This document shows positions 1 through 6,112 of a stretch of 7,429 nt of DNA, piece after piece. The notes below the pieces were generated by a model, which was given only the letters and a program-made list of their open reading frames with translations, was not told where the DNA came from and did not search any database. The translations under genes were made by a program, and so were the position numbers. Source of the stretch: an uncultured Carnobacterium sp. (lineage in GTDB: Bacteria > Bacillota > Bacilli > Lactobacillales > Aerococcaceae); the NCBI GenBank assembly GCA_937923125.1, contig CALALK010000114.1, positions 1-7,429 of the forward strand, in the 5' to 3' direction. The first letter of the stretch is position 1. Each line of letters begins with the position of its first letter.

Positions 1-49
1 TATGATTGAAGAAGTATTAAACACATTCTTAGCAGAAGAAGATTTATAA
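1..49 (+). CDS. 3' end of a DUF1292 (YrzB-like) protein, partial
   Basis: Only the last 15 codons are visible, read from base 2 and ending at a TAA at 47-49. The residues are MIEEVLNTFLAEEDL; the first Met is probably internal, since the gene enters from the left edge. The acidic tail with an EEVLNTFL-type helix is what I expect at the C-terminus of small DUF1292 proteins. In Bacillus the gene just before the mltG homologue (yrrL) is yrzB, a DUF1292 protein, so gene order supports the guess. A terminator follows within 10 bases, so this is the last gene of its operon. The fragment is too short for a firm family call. The function of DUF1292 proteins is not well established. Confidence 0.6.
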   Translation, partial: MIEEVLNTFLAEEDL

Positions 50-55
50 GAAAAT

Positions 56-89
56 AAGGAGCTTGGGGGAGAACTCAAGCTCTTTTTTT
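56..89 (+). terminator. Rho-independent terminator after the DUF1292 gene
   Basis: The arms GAGCTTG (59-65) and CAAGCTC (76-82) pair perfectly. The stem can be extended inward by a G-U and a G-C pair and outward into the flanking A/T bases. A run of seven T follows at 83-89. It separates the upstream operon from mltG. Confidence 0.9.
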
Positions 90-121
90 GCTTATAATAA
101 GGGCTTTTTAGATAGACTTTC

Positions 122-150
122 TTCATTTTTCAATAAGAATGATGTATAAT
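122..150 (+). promoter_or_regulatory. Probable promoter of mltG-udk
   Basis: A perfect TATAAT -10 lies at 145-150. At a 17-base spacing the -35 would be TTCATT (122-127), a poor match to TTGACA, so the -10 carries the call. Transcription would start near base 157 and give a leader of about 40 bases before mltG. The strong ribosome binding site AAGGGGG (185-191) sits at good spacing from the ATG at 198. Confidence 0.55.
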
Positions 151-197
151 GACTACAACTATGGTTATCGTTTGATACCAATTTAAGGGGGAAAACA

Positions 198-1343
198 ATG
201 TCTCAAGAAGAACATAAAAAACATTCCTTAATTTCTGATACGGATACGAAACGTGATATTCGTAAGAAGGAAACGTCCATTATCAAAAAGATAATGAGAT
301 ACTTTATGATTGCACTTTTACTAATTGTTATTATTGGTGGATTTTTCACTTGGAATTACATTAAGAGTGAAACACAACCTGTTGATACTGCACAAACAGA
401 ACTTGTATCCTTTGAAATTGAACAAGGAGCCTCTGTCAAAGAAGTATCAAAAGCGCTTGAAAAAGAAGGCATTATCCGTAATTCGAAGCTTTTTAATTTC
501 TATTTGAAATTTAAAAACGTTTCTGGATTTAAATCAGGATTGTACCATGTTTCTAAAAGCATGACTTTAGACGAAATTATCGCAGAACTTTCAGGTGCTG
601 GTAAAGATAAAGATCAAAATGCCACAAAAGTTCTAATCCGTGAAGGAGAACAATTAACGGATATCGCTAAAGAAGTTGAGAAATCAACAAAATATTCTGC
701 TGAAGATTTCATGGCAAAAGTTCAAGACGAAGACTTCCTTCGTTATTTAGTTCAGAAGTTTCCTAAGTTGTTAACACAATCCTATAATGGATACCAAGTA
801 AAATATGTGCTAGAAGGATATTTATATCCAGCAACTTATGATATGAATGATTCAAAAACACTTCAAATGTTGATTACTGAAATGGTCGCAAAAACAGATG
901 AAGTCATGTCGAAGTATTACGACAAGATTTTAGAAAGCGACTATACATTACAAGAAACTATGGCACTTGCTTCTTTAATTGAAAAAGAAGGAACGAAATT
1001 AGAAGATCGTAAAAAGATTTCTAGTGTATTCCATAACCGTATTAAAGAGAATATGAAGCTTCAAACAGACGTGTCAGTTCAGTACGCTTTAGGCGAACAT
1101 AAAGAATCTCTTTCTTTAGCTGACTTAGAAGTAGATTCTCCATATAACTTATATCTAAACTATGGCGTTGGGCCTGGACCATATAATAGTCCAAGTGAGG
1201 ATTCTATCGTAGCAGCGTTAGAACCAGAGAAGACAGACTACTTATACTTCCTTGCAGATATTCATACAAAAGAAATCTATTATGCAAAGACGTATGAGGA
1301 ACATTTAGAGTTAAAAGCTAAGTATATTGATAGTAAGGAGTAG
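198..1343 (+). CDS. mltG: Endolytic murein transglycosylase MltG (YceG-like)
   Basis: This is a membrane-anchored lytic transglycosylase that cuts nascent glycan strands and is thought to set their length during peptidoglycan synthesis. The 381-residue protein has a charged, lysine-rich cytoplasmic tail (about 1-32) and one membrane segment (about 34-55, rich in Ile, Leu and Val). An extracellular LysM-like region follows (about 68-135), then the YceG catalytic domain (about 145-375). The key motif ASLIEKEG is at 258-265; E262 aligns with the catalytic Glu of E. coli MltG (family knowledge). It is followed by VFHNRI (277-282), LQTD (288-291) and the conserved GPGP-x-x-SP segment (325-332). 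The start is supported by AAGGGGG 6 bases before the ATG. The long basic N-terminal tail is typical of Gram-positive homologues. udk follows after 3 bases, and udk's ribosome binding site lies inside the last mltG codons, so the two are cotranscribed. Nothing in the sequence suggests damage. Confidence 0.95.
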   Translation: MSQEEHKKHSLISDTDTKRDIRKKETSIIKKIMRYFMIALLLIVIIGGFFTWNYIKSETQPVDTAQTELVSFEIEQGASVKEVSKALEKEGIIRNSKLFNFYLKFKNVSGFKSGLYHVSKSMTLDEIIAELSGAGKDKDQNATKVLIREGEQLTDIAKEVEKSTKYSAEDFMAKVQDEDFLRYLVQKFPKLLTQSYNGYQVKYVLEGYLYPATYDMNDSKTLQMLITEMVAKTDEVMSKYYDKILESDYTLQETMALASLIEKEGTKLEDRKKISSVFHNRIKENMKLQTDVSVQYALGEHKESLSLADLEVDSPYNLYLNYGVGPGPYNSPSEDSIVAALEPEKTDYLYFLADIHTKEIYYAKTYEEHLELKAKYIDSKE

Positions 1344-1346
1344 GTC

Positions 1347-1979
1347 ATGGATAAGAAAAAGCCAATTGTCATCGGTGTTACTGGTGGTTCAGGAAGTGGA
1401 AAAACAAGTGTGAGTCGTAAAATTTTGGAGAATTTTCCAGATTTAACGATTTGTAAAATTGATCAAGATTACTATTATAAAGATCAAAGTCATATGCCGT
1501 TTGAAGAACGATTGAAAACGAACTATGACCATCCATTTGCTTTCGATACAGATTTATTAATTGAACACATGAATAAATTAATTAATTTTGAATCGATTGA
1601 AGAACCGGTTTATGATTATGAAAATCATACGAGAAGTGACAAAACGATTCATCAAGAACCAAAAGATGTGATTCTAATCGAAGGAATCTTAATCCTAGAA
1701 GATAAACGCTTGCGTGATTTGATGGATATTAAAGTATATGTGGATACAGATGATGATATTCGTATCATTCGTCGTATTAAACGGGACATGGTAGAGCGTG
1801 GAAGAACACTGGATTCAATCATTCATCAATATATGTCCGTTGTAAAACCAATGCATCACCAATTTATTGAACCAACGAAAAAATTTGCGGATATTATTAT
1901 CCCAGAAGGTGGTTCAAATACAGTTGCGATTGACTTAATGACTACGAAAATTGCTTCAATTTTATCTCATTTAAATTAA
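1347..1979 (+). CDS. udk: Uridine kinase (uridine/cytidine kinase)
   Basis: This cytoplasmic enzyme phosphorylates uridine and cytidine to UMP and CMP in pyrimidine salvage. The 210-residue length is normal for the family. The P-loop GGSGSGKTS is at 13-21. D41 in [10 protein letters not shown] (37-46) matches the position of the catalytic Asp of human UCK2. NYDHPFAFD (59-67), DYENHTRS (90-97) and IEGIL (111-115) are the usual substrate-pocket motifs. The arginine-rich lid is at 139-153 (R139, R142, R143, R146 and RGR at 151-153). The start is set by AAGGAG (1335-1340), 6 bases before the ATG and inside the end of mltG. No promoter is visible between the two genes, so udk should be expressed with mltG. 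A strong terminator follows immediately. Confidence 0.96.
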   Translation: MDKKKPIVIGVTGGSGSGKTSVSRKILENFPDLTICKIDQDYYYKDQSHMPFEERLKTNYDHPFAFDTDLLIEHMNKLINFESIEEPVYDYENHTRSDKTIHQEPKDVILIEGILILEDKRLRDLMDIKVYVDTDDDIRIIRRIKRDMVERGRTLDSIIHQYMSVVKPMHHQFIEPTKKFADIIIPEGGSNTVAIDLMTTKIASILSHLN

Positions 1980-1987
1980 ATTGTTAA

Positions 1988-2019
1988 CCCCTAGGAAAGC
2001 TTATCCTAGGGGCTTTTTT
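1988..2019 (+). terminator. Rho-independent terminator after udk
   Basis: A perfect 9-base stem, CCCCTAGGA (1988-1996) with TCCTAGGGG (2004-2012), has a 7-base loop and is followed by a C and six T (2014-2019). It ends the mltG-udk unit, 8 bases after the udk stop. Confidence 0.95.
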
Positions 2020-2062
2020 ATGGAATAAAATTTTAAAATCGAATTAAATTTCAAATTAAGAC

Positions 2063-2091
2063 TTGCAATCTCGGTTATAAAATGTTAAAGT
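2063..2091 (+). promoter_or_regulatory. Probable promoter of greA
   Basis: TTGCAA (2063-2068) and TAAAGT (2086-2091) are 17 bases apart. The -10 is preceded by TGT, giving an extended -10 (TG at 2083-2084). Each hexamer matches consensus at four of six positions. Transcription would begin near base 2098, leaving a leader of about 46 bases. A short inverted repeat, AGATT (2103-2107) with AATCT (2113-2117), lies in this leader. The greA ribosome binding site is GGGGAG (2132-2137). Confidence 0.5.
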
Positions 2092-2143
2092 TTTAGCATT
2101 GTAGATTGAGATAATCTAAAAAAACGATATAGGGGAGAATCGT

Positions 2144-2623
2144 ATGACTGAAAAAGTATTTCCAATGACGCTTGAAGGGAAAGCAAAACTTGAAGCAGAA
2201 TTAGAAGAATTAAAAGTCGTTAAACGTAAAGAAATCGTAGAGCGTATCAAAATTGCTCGTAGTTACGGTGACTTATCTGAAAACTCTGAATATGAATCAG
2301 CTAAAGACGAGCAAGCATTCGTAGAAGGACGTATTTCAACGTTAGAAAAAATGATTCGTTTTGCGGAAATCATCGATGATAACAATGTAGAAAAAGATGT
2401 TGTTTCACTAGGAAGAAAAATTACGTTTATCGAATTACCAGATGGAGACGAAGAAACTTACACAATCGTGGGTAGTGCAGAAGCAAACCCAGTTGAAGGT
2501 AAAATTTCAAATGACTCTCCAATTGCCAAAGGAATTATTGGTAAAAAATTAAATGAAGAAGTGGTGATTCCAACACCAGGCGGAGAAATGAAAATCAGAA
2601 TTATTGATATTCAATCTGCGTAA
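2144..2623 (+). CDS. greA: Transcription elongation factor GreA
   Basis: GreA enters the secondary channel of stalled, backtracked RNA polymerase and stimulates cleavage of the RNA 3' end. The 159-residue protein has the family's usual length and two-domain layout. The N-terminal antiparallel coiled coil (about 8-78) has the tip motif [11 protein letters not shown] (40-50). In it D43 and E46 match the acidic pair (D41, E44 in E. coli) that supports Mg2+-dependent cleavage. The C-terminal FKBP-like domain (about 84-157) contains [16 protein letters not shown] (125-140). The start is supported by AGGGGAG at 2131-2137. The gene stands alone between two strong terminators and has its own promoter. 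No unusual residues are seen. Confidence 0.97.
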   Translation: MTEKVFPMTLEGKAKLEAELEELKVVKRKEIVERIKIARSYGDLSENSEYESAKDEQAFVEGRISTLEKMIRFAEIIDDNNVEKDVVSLGRKITFIELPDGDEETYTIVGSAEANPVEGKISNDSPIAKGIIGKKLNEEVVIPTPGGEMKIRIIDIQSA

Positions 2624-2640
2624 TCCATTCATTTGAAACG

Positions 2641-2673
2641 AAGAAGAGCTAGGAATTGTCCTAGCTCTTTTTT
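2641..2673 (+). terminator. Rho-independent terminator after greA
   Basis: An 11-base perfect stem, AAGAGCTAGGA (2644-2654) with TCCTAGCTCTT (2659-2669), has the 4-base loop ATTG. The T run extends to 2673. It insulates greA from the lia operon. Confidence 0.95.
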
Positions 2674-2681
2674 ATTGGATT

Positions 2682-2697
2682 TCATCCTTAAGTCTGA
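2682..2697 (+). promoter_or_regulatory. Candidate LiaR box upstream of liaF
   Basis: TCATCCTTAAGTCTGA is an imperfect palindrome centred on CTTAAG (2687-2692) with outer TCA/TGA arms. The right half, AAGTCTGA, is what I recall as the enterococcal LiaR half-site. The left half differs from its mirror image at two bases (TC at 2685-2686 instead of GA). Its centre is about 65 bases before the inferred transcription start, a usual position for a NarL/LuxR-family activator. The match is from memory of the consensus; the palindrome itself is seen directly. Confidence 0.6.
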
Positions 2698-2742
2698 TGG
2701 ATGAGTTTTGAATTCATGATAGGATTGAACGTGAGAAGATGG

Positions 2743-2748
2743 TATACT
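2743..2748 (+). promoter_or_regulatory. -10 element of the lia operon promoter
   Basis: TATACT matches five of six -10 positions. No acceptable -35 exists at 16-18 bases upstream: the 17-base-spaced hexamer is TAGGAT (2720-2725). A missing -35 together with the upstream palindrome suggests a promoter that depends on an activator. Transcription would start near 2755, giving a leader of about 18 bases that contains GGAGGTGA (2761-2768). Confidence 0.6.
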
Positions 2749-2772
2749 AATACCTGTAATGGAGGTGAGAAG

Positions 2773-3507
2773 ATGAGGAAAATTAAACTAATACTAATTA
2801 TTTTATTAATCGGGACTATTGTATCTGCTTTAGAGATTACATCTAGAATAGGCCTATTCATCTTCTTTGCAATTGGTGTCGCAATTACTCTATCTAGTTT
2901 TGTTGTTTTTAAACGCGTTAAATTTTTAAGAAATAGTGGAATGTGTTTTGGAGCATTATTTATTCTCTTACCATTACTTTCGACTTCTGGAATTTGGCTT
3001 GGAATGATTGGAGCATTACTCGTAGTACTATTTGATAAAAATGATTTTTCGATGTCTTCCATTTCGGGCTTATTTTCAAAGAGACAGAAGCAAGAGTATA
3101 TTTTTGTAGATTCGCGTGAAGACACTCCTGAACCTGGCTCAATACATCGTTATGACTGGCTTGGTTCTCAAGTTATAGGAGACGAGCCATACGAATGGAA
3201 TGACATTAATGCAGGACAATTTGCAGGAGATACGATTATCGATTTAGGGAATACCATTCTACCTGCTAAAGAAAATGTGATTGTGATTCGAAAAGGATTT
3301 GGTCGTGTTCGAATTCTTGTTCCGTATGGTGTTGGGGTGATGATTCATCATCATGGCTTTGGTGGACAAGTTGAATTTGAGAATCAAACCTATACACTAA
3401 GTAATGAATCGATTCAACTGTATAGTGCAGGTTATAATCGCAGTACGAAACGGGTTAAGATTTATACAACCATCGTCGCTGGGAAGGTTGAGGTGATTGA
3501 AGCATGA
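2773..3507 (+). CDS. liaF: LiaF, membrane regulator of the LiaSR envelope-stress system
   Basis: LiaF is a membrane protein known in Bacillus and other Firmicutes to hold the LiaS kinase inactive until the cell envelope is damaged. I choose the ATG at 2773 (244 residues). GGAGGTGA (2761-2768) precedes it at ideal spacing, and the longer in-frame ATG at 2701 lies upstream of the promoter -10. Four hydrophobic segments are visible, at about 4-20, 26-44, 56-70 and 72-88. A charged linker follows (about 89-150), and then a soluble C-terminal LiaF/DUF2154-type domain. That domain contains GDTIIDLGNTILP (152-164), the glycine- and valine-rich GFGRVRILVPYGVGV (175-189) and a histidine cluster, HHHGFGG, at 192-198. 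The stop overlaps the liaS start by 4 bases (ATGA), so translation is probably coupled. Position before a LiaS-type kinase and LiaR-type regulator makes the call strong. Confidence 0.93.
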   Translation: MRKIKLILIILLIGTIVSALEITSRIGLFIFFAIGVAITLSSFVVFKRVKFLRNSGMCFGALFILLPLLSTSGIWLGMIGALLVVLFDKNDFSMSSISGLFSKRQKQEYIFVDSREDTPEPGSIHRYDWLGSQVIGDEPYEWNDINAGQFAGDTIIDLGNTILPAKENVIVIRKGFGRVRILVPYGVGVMIHHHGFGGQVEFENQTYTLSNESIQLYSAGYNRSTKRVKIYTTIVAGKVEVIEA

Positions 3508-4565
3508 AGCAACGCCTCTTTAAAAGCTGGATGCTCTATTCAGCAGTGTATAGCTTTGTTAGTACCATTTTCCTATTCCTATTCCGAAAATGGATTCGCT
3601 ATGAATTAGTAGAGACACTGAGTATTCAAGAGATTCTTGGGACGATGACGTTGTATTTGTTATTAATCTTATTCCTCGGTTTGATGACAGCTGGTGCAAT
3701 GATGATTTTGAATCGTCAAGCAGAACGTAAAATGGGTGAGCAATTACTCATGATTCAAAAAGCAAAGTATCCATTCGTAAAAGAAGAAGACAAACCAAAC
3801 TGGATTAATGAAGCGACTGTCGTAGATTTAAATGTCTTTTATGAACAGACAGCGGCCATTTCTGAACGCTTAGAAAACTTATCTCTCGAATTGCAACAAT
3901 TAGGTAGTAAACCACAGTTCTTAGGGACTGAAACGAAAGAGCAAGTCATTGAACAAGAAAGACGCCGTATCGCTCGTGAATTACATGATTCTGTAAGCCA
4001 ACAGTTGTTTGCAGCAATGATGATGATTTCTGCGTTAAATGAACGTGCAGACAAGTTCGATGAGAAAGAACAAAAGCAACTGAAGATGATTGAACATGTA
4101 CTCTCACAAGCGCAAGCGGAGATGAGAGCATTGCTTCTACACTTAAGACCGATTTCACTGGAAAATAAATCATTGAAAGCAGGTATTGAAGGATTACTCG
4201 TCGAATTGCAAACGAAAGTACAGATGAAGATTCATTGGGATATCGAAGACGTCCAACTACCAGAAGGGGTCGAGGATCATCTCTTTAGAATCGCACAGGA
4301 ACTTCTATCGAATACATTGCGTCATTCGCACGCAACCACATTAGAAGTGTACTTACGTCAAACGGACTCCAATGTTCTCTTTAAAATAGAAGATAATGGA
4401 GTTGGATTTAATACGGAGGAAATTCTTCCAGGAAGCTATGGAATTAATAATATGAAAGAAAGAGTGCAAGGACTCGGTGGACAAGTGAAAATTGTCAGCT
4501 TCCCAAATCAAGGGACGACAATTGAAATTAAGATTCCGCTCAGTCGTAACATGGAGGGTGAATAA
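3504..4565 (+). CDS. liaS: LiaS sensor histidine kinase (NarL/HPK7 type)
   Basis: This membrane histidine kinase is expected to autophosphorylate on envelope stress and pass the phosphate to LiaR. The 353-residue protein has two N-terminal membrane segments (about 10-27 and 46-69) joined by a loop of only about 18 residues. That leaves no room for an extracellular sensor domain and fits the intramembrane-sensing class. A HAMP-like linker and coiled coil follow (about 70-150). The HisKA_3 dimerisation segment [18 protein letters not shown] (152-169) has phosphoacceptor H161. The ATPase domain shows [16 protein letters not shown] (262-277; N-box Asn N270), EDNGVGF (296-302) and [12 protein letters not shown] (310-321). 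The start overlaps liaF by 4 bases and has GAGGTGA (3490-3496) before it. liaR begins at the last base of the liaS stop codon. Confidence 0.95.
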   Translation: MKQRLFKSWMLYSAVYSFVSTIFLFLFRKWIRYELVETLSIQEILGTMTLYLLLILFLGLMTAGAMMILNRQAERKMGEQLLMIQKAKYPFVKEEDKPNWINEATVVDLNVFYEQTAAISERLENLSLELQQLGSKPQFLGTETKEQVIEQERRRIARELHDSVSQQLFAAMMMISALNERADKFDEKEQKQLKMIEHVLSQAQAEMRALLLHLRPISLENKSLKAGIEGLLVELQTKVQMKIHWDIEDVQLPEGVEDHLFRIAQELLSNTLRHSHATTLEVYLRQTDSNVLFKIEDNGVGFNTEEILPGSYGINNMKERVQGLGGQVKIVSFPNQGTTIEIKIPLSRNMEGE

Positions 4566-5200
4566 TGATACATGTATTACTAGTAGACGATCATGAGATG
4601 GTACGACTTGGTGTGTCTTCTTATCTATCGATGCAAGATGATATCGAAGTGATTGATGAAGCAAAGAATGGTCGTGAAGGTGTTGAGAAAGCACTCGAAT
4701 TAAAACCAGATATCATTCTAATGGACCTTGTGATGCCAGAGATGGATGGGATTGAAGCGACAAAGGAAATCCTTGAAAAATGGCCGCAAGCAAAAATCAT
4801 CATCCTAACGAGCTTTATAGATGATGAGAAGGTCTTTCCTGCCATCAATGCAGGAGCAAAAAGCTATATCTTAAAGACAGCTTCTGCTTCTCAAATTGCA
4901 AAAGCCATTCGAGATACCTATCAAGGGGATGGGGTATTTGAACCTCAAGTAACGGATAAACTCGTGAACCGTATCCAAATGAAACAACAACATTTCTTGC
5001 ATGAAGATTTAACACAGCGTGAATTAGAAGTGTTACTCTTAATCGCTCAAGGAAAATCGAATCAGGAAATCGCCGACGAGTTGTTTATCACATTAAAGAC
5101 AGTGAAAACGCACGTCTCAAATATTCTCTCGAAATTAGAAGTAGAAGATAGAACGCAAGCAACGATTTACGCGTTCAAACATCAACTCATTAAAATGTAA
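4565..5200 (+). CDS. liaR: LiaR response regulator (NarL/LuxR family)
   Basis: LiaR is the DNA-binding output of the LiaFSR envelope-stress pathway, which in enterococci and staphylococci (VraR) is linked to tolerance of daptomycin and cell-wall antibiotics. The 211-residue protein has a receiver domain (about 1-118). It has the acidic pair D8/D9, phosphoacceptor D54 in [10 protein letters not shown] (53-62), switch T82 and invariant K104. A linker leads to a LuxR-type helix-turn-helix (about 148-205) with LTQRELEVL (149-157) and the recognition region [15 protein letters not shown] (177-191). The TAATG junction overlaps liaS by one base, and GGAGGGTGA (4553-4561) is its ribosome binding site. 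It probably controls its own operon through the palindrome at 2682-2697. No genes resembling liaX, liaI or liaH are in the window, so its main targets lie elsewhere. Confidence 0.95.
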   Translation: MIHVLLVDDHEMVRLGVSSYLSMQDDIEVIDEAKNGREGVEKALELKPDIILMDLVMPEMDGIEATKEILEKWPQAKIIILTSFIDDEKVFPAINAGAKSYILKTASASQIAKAIRDTYQGDGVFEPQVTDKLVNRIQMKQQHFLHEDLTQRELEVLLLIAQGKSNQEIADELFITLKTVKTHVSNILSKLEVEDRTQATIYAFKHQLIKM

Positions 5201-5202
5201 CG

Positions 5203-5238
5203 AAAAGCCATTCTTGTTCTTGCAAGAGTGGCTTTTTT
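5203..5238 (+). terminator. Rho-independent terminator after liaR
   Basis: A 14-base stem, 5203-5216 with 5223-5236, contains one wobble (T5211-G5228) and closes a 6-base loop. The outer part is AAAAGCCA with TGGCTTTT, and T5233-T5238 form the tail. It starts 3 bases after the liaR stop and ends the lia operon. The loop sequence TTCTTG repeats the last six bases of the left arm. Confidence 0.93.
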
Positions 5239-5240
5239 GA

Positions 5241-5337
5241 TGAAAGTAATTTCTATAAAGGATGGATGGAGTCGTATTTTCTACCTTATCCTGAAAGTAG
5301 TTACTAAAAATAATCGTAATATTGAAAATGTTTTCTA
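5241..5337 (+). repeat. Three TGAAA-N4-TTWCTA operator-like elements upstream of nanE
   Basis: The copies are TGAAAGTAATTTCTA (5241-5255), TGAAAGTAGTTACTA (5292-5306) and TGAAAATGTTTTCTA (5323-5337). The first two match at 16 of 20 bases when extended to the right. Each is an imperfect palindrome (TGAAA against TTTCT). Start-to-start distances are 51 and 31 bases, near five and three helical turns. The third overlaps the -35 hexamer, so bound protein there should block transcription. The layout is that of a CcpA cre site lacking the central CG; copy 3 departs from WTGNAANCGNWNNCW only at the C. A sugar-specific LacI- or RpiR-family repressor is the other possibility. No regulator gene is in the window. 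Confidence 0.5.
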
Positions 5338-5343
5338 AGGTAG
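5281..5343 (+). repeat. 8-base inverted repeat spanning the nanE promoter
   Basis: CTACCTTA (5281-5288) and TAAGGTAG (5336-5343) are perfect reverse complements separated by 47 bases. The right arm lies in the spacer between -35 and -10. Both arms are upstream of the inferred transcription start, so this would act as DNA rather than RNA. It may be an operator pair or chance. Confidence 0.35.
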
Positions 5344-5350
5344 GTATACT
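5322..5350 (+). promoter_or_regulatory. Promoter of nanE-PTS operon
   Basis: TTGAAA (5322-5327) and TATACT (5345-5350) are exactly 17 bases apart, and each matches consensus at five of six positions. This is the best sigma-A-type promoter in the window. Transcription would start near 5357, giving a leader of about 34 bases with AAGGAGG (5378-5384) placed 6 bases before the nanE ATG. Confidence 0.85.
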
Positions 5351-5390
5351 AAAAATGTAAGGGTTTTACTAAAATAGAAGGAGGCTGTTT

Positions 5391-6077
5391 ATGAGATTAC
5401 AAGGTCAATTAATTGTATCATGCCAAGCATTGCCGCATGAACCATTACATAGTGATTATATTATGGCTCGTATGGCAGTTGCTGCACAGGAAGGAGGAGC
5501 GAAAGGAATTCGTGCCAATTCAGTGATTGACATCAAAGCGATCAAAGAGGCTGTCGATTTACCAGTTATTGGAATTATTAAACGTGATTATGATGATGCC
5601 GACGTCTTTATTACCGCTACGATGAAAGAAATTGACGAATTGATGACGGTGAAACCAGAGATTATTGCTCTGGATGCCACTACATCTACTCGTCCAAATG
5701 GACAAACGCTTGATGATTTCTACCATGAAATCAGAGCGAAATATCCAGAACAATTACTGATGGCAGACTGTTCGACGGTAGAAGAAATGATTCATGCTGA
5801 TGAACTCGGCTTTGATTTTATCGGAAGTACTTTAGTAGGATATACCAAACAAAGTAAAGGCGACAAAATTGAAGAAAATGACTTTGAAATCTTGAGAACA
5901 GTTTTAGAACGAATCAAACATCCACTTATTGCAGAAGGCAATATCGATACACCTGAAAAGGTGAAACGTGTGCTTGAGTTAGGTGCGTATAGTGTCGTTG
6001 TAGGTTCAGCGATTACTCGTCCACAACTCATCACGAAAAAATTTGTTGATGCGATTCAACAAGTAGAAAAAGATTAA
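5391..6077 (+). CDS. nanE: N-acetylmannosamine-6-phosphate 2-epimerase NanE
   Basis: NanE converts ManNAc-6-phosphate to GlcNAc-6-phosphate in the cytoplasm, feeding sialic acid or ManNAc into amino-sugar catabolism. The 228-residue TIM-barrel protein has the family's length and motifs in order. These are GAKGIRANS (36-44, R41), PVIGIIKRDYDD (58-69, K64), IIALDAT (91-97), LMADCSTVEEM (123-133, D126), LGFDFIGSTLVGYT (139-152) and the phosphate-binding end PLIAEGNIDTPEKV (178-191, E182) with VVVGSAITRP (202-211). K64 and E182 lie in the motifs that carry the catalytic Lys and Glu in characterised NanE enzymes. The start has AAGGAGG at good spacing. A PTS permease gene follows after 35 bases with no terminator. 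The same pairing occurs in the pneumococcal nan region (from memory). No sialidase, sialic acid lyase or ManNAc kinase gene is visible here. Confidence 0.95.
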   Translation: MRLQGQLIVSCQALPHEPLHSDYIMARMAVAAQEGGAKGIRANSVIDIKAIKEAVDLPVIGIIKRDYDDADVFITATMKEIDELMTVKPEIIALDATTSTRPNGQTLDDFYHEIRAKYPEQLLMADCSTVEEMIHADELGFDFIGSTLVGYTKQSKGDKIEENDFEILRTVLERIKHPLIAEGNIDTPEKVKRVLELGAYSVVVGSAITRPQLITKKFVDAIQQVEKD

Positions 6078-6112
6078 ACATCACTGATTTATAGTTTAAG
6101 GGGGAAAACCAC

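Noticed and set aside
93..98. Second TATAAT hexamer just after the first terminator
   Set aside because: Its -35 position (70-75, AGAACT) falls inside the terminator hairpin and does not resemble TTGACA; the TATAAT at 145-150 is better placed.
2020..2143. Possible riboswitch or leader RNA before greA
   Set aside because: Only a 5-base inverted repeat (2103-2107 with 2113-2117) is present, with no conserved aptamer-like core and no attenuator; the predicted leader is only about 46 bases.
2725..2730. TTGAAC as the -35 of the lia promoter
   Set aside because: The spacer to TATACT would be only 12 bases, too short for a sigma-A promoter.
2688..3125. Reverse-strand open frame of 145 codons opposite the lia promoter and liaF
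   Set aside because: It overlaps the well-supported liaF gene and its promoter, has no ribosome binding site, and reads like an antisense shadow.
4353..4694. Reverse-strand open frame of 113 codons across the liaS-liaR junction
   Set aside because: It is antisense to the kinase ATPase domain and receiver coding sequence, and its composition is that of a reverse-frame shadow.
5213..5222. TTCTTGTTCTTG tandem repeat near the liaR stop
   Set aside because: It is the inner arm and loop of the terminator hairpin and needs no further explanation.
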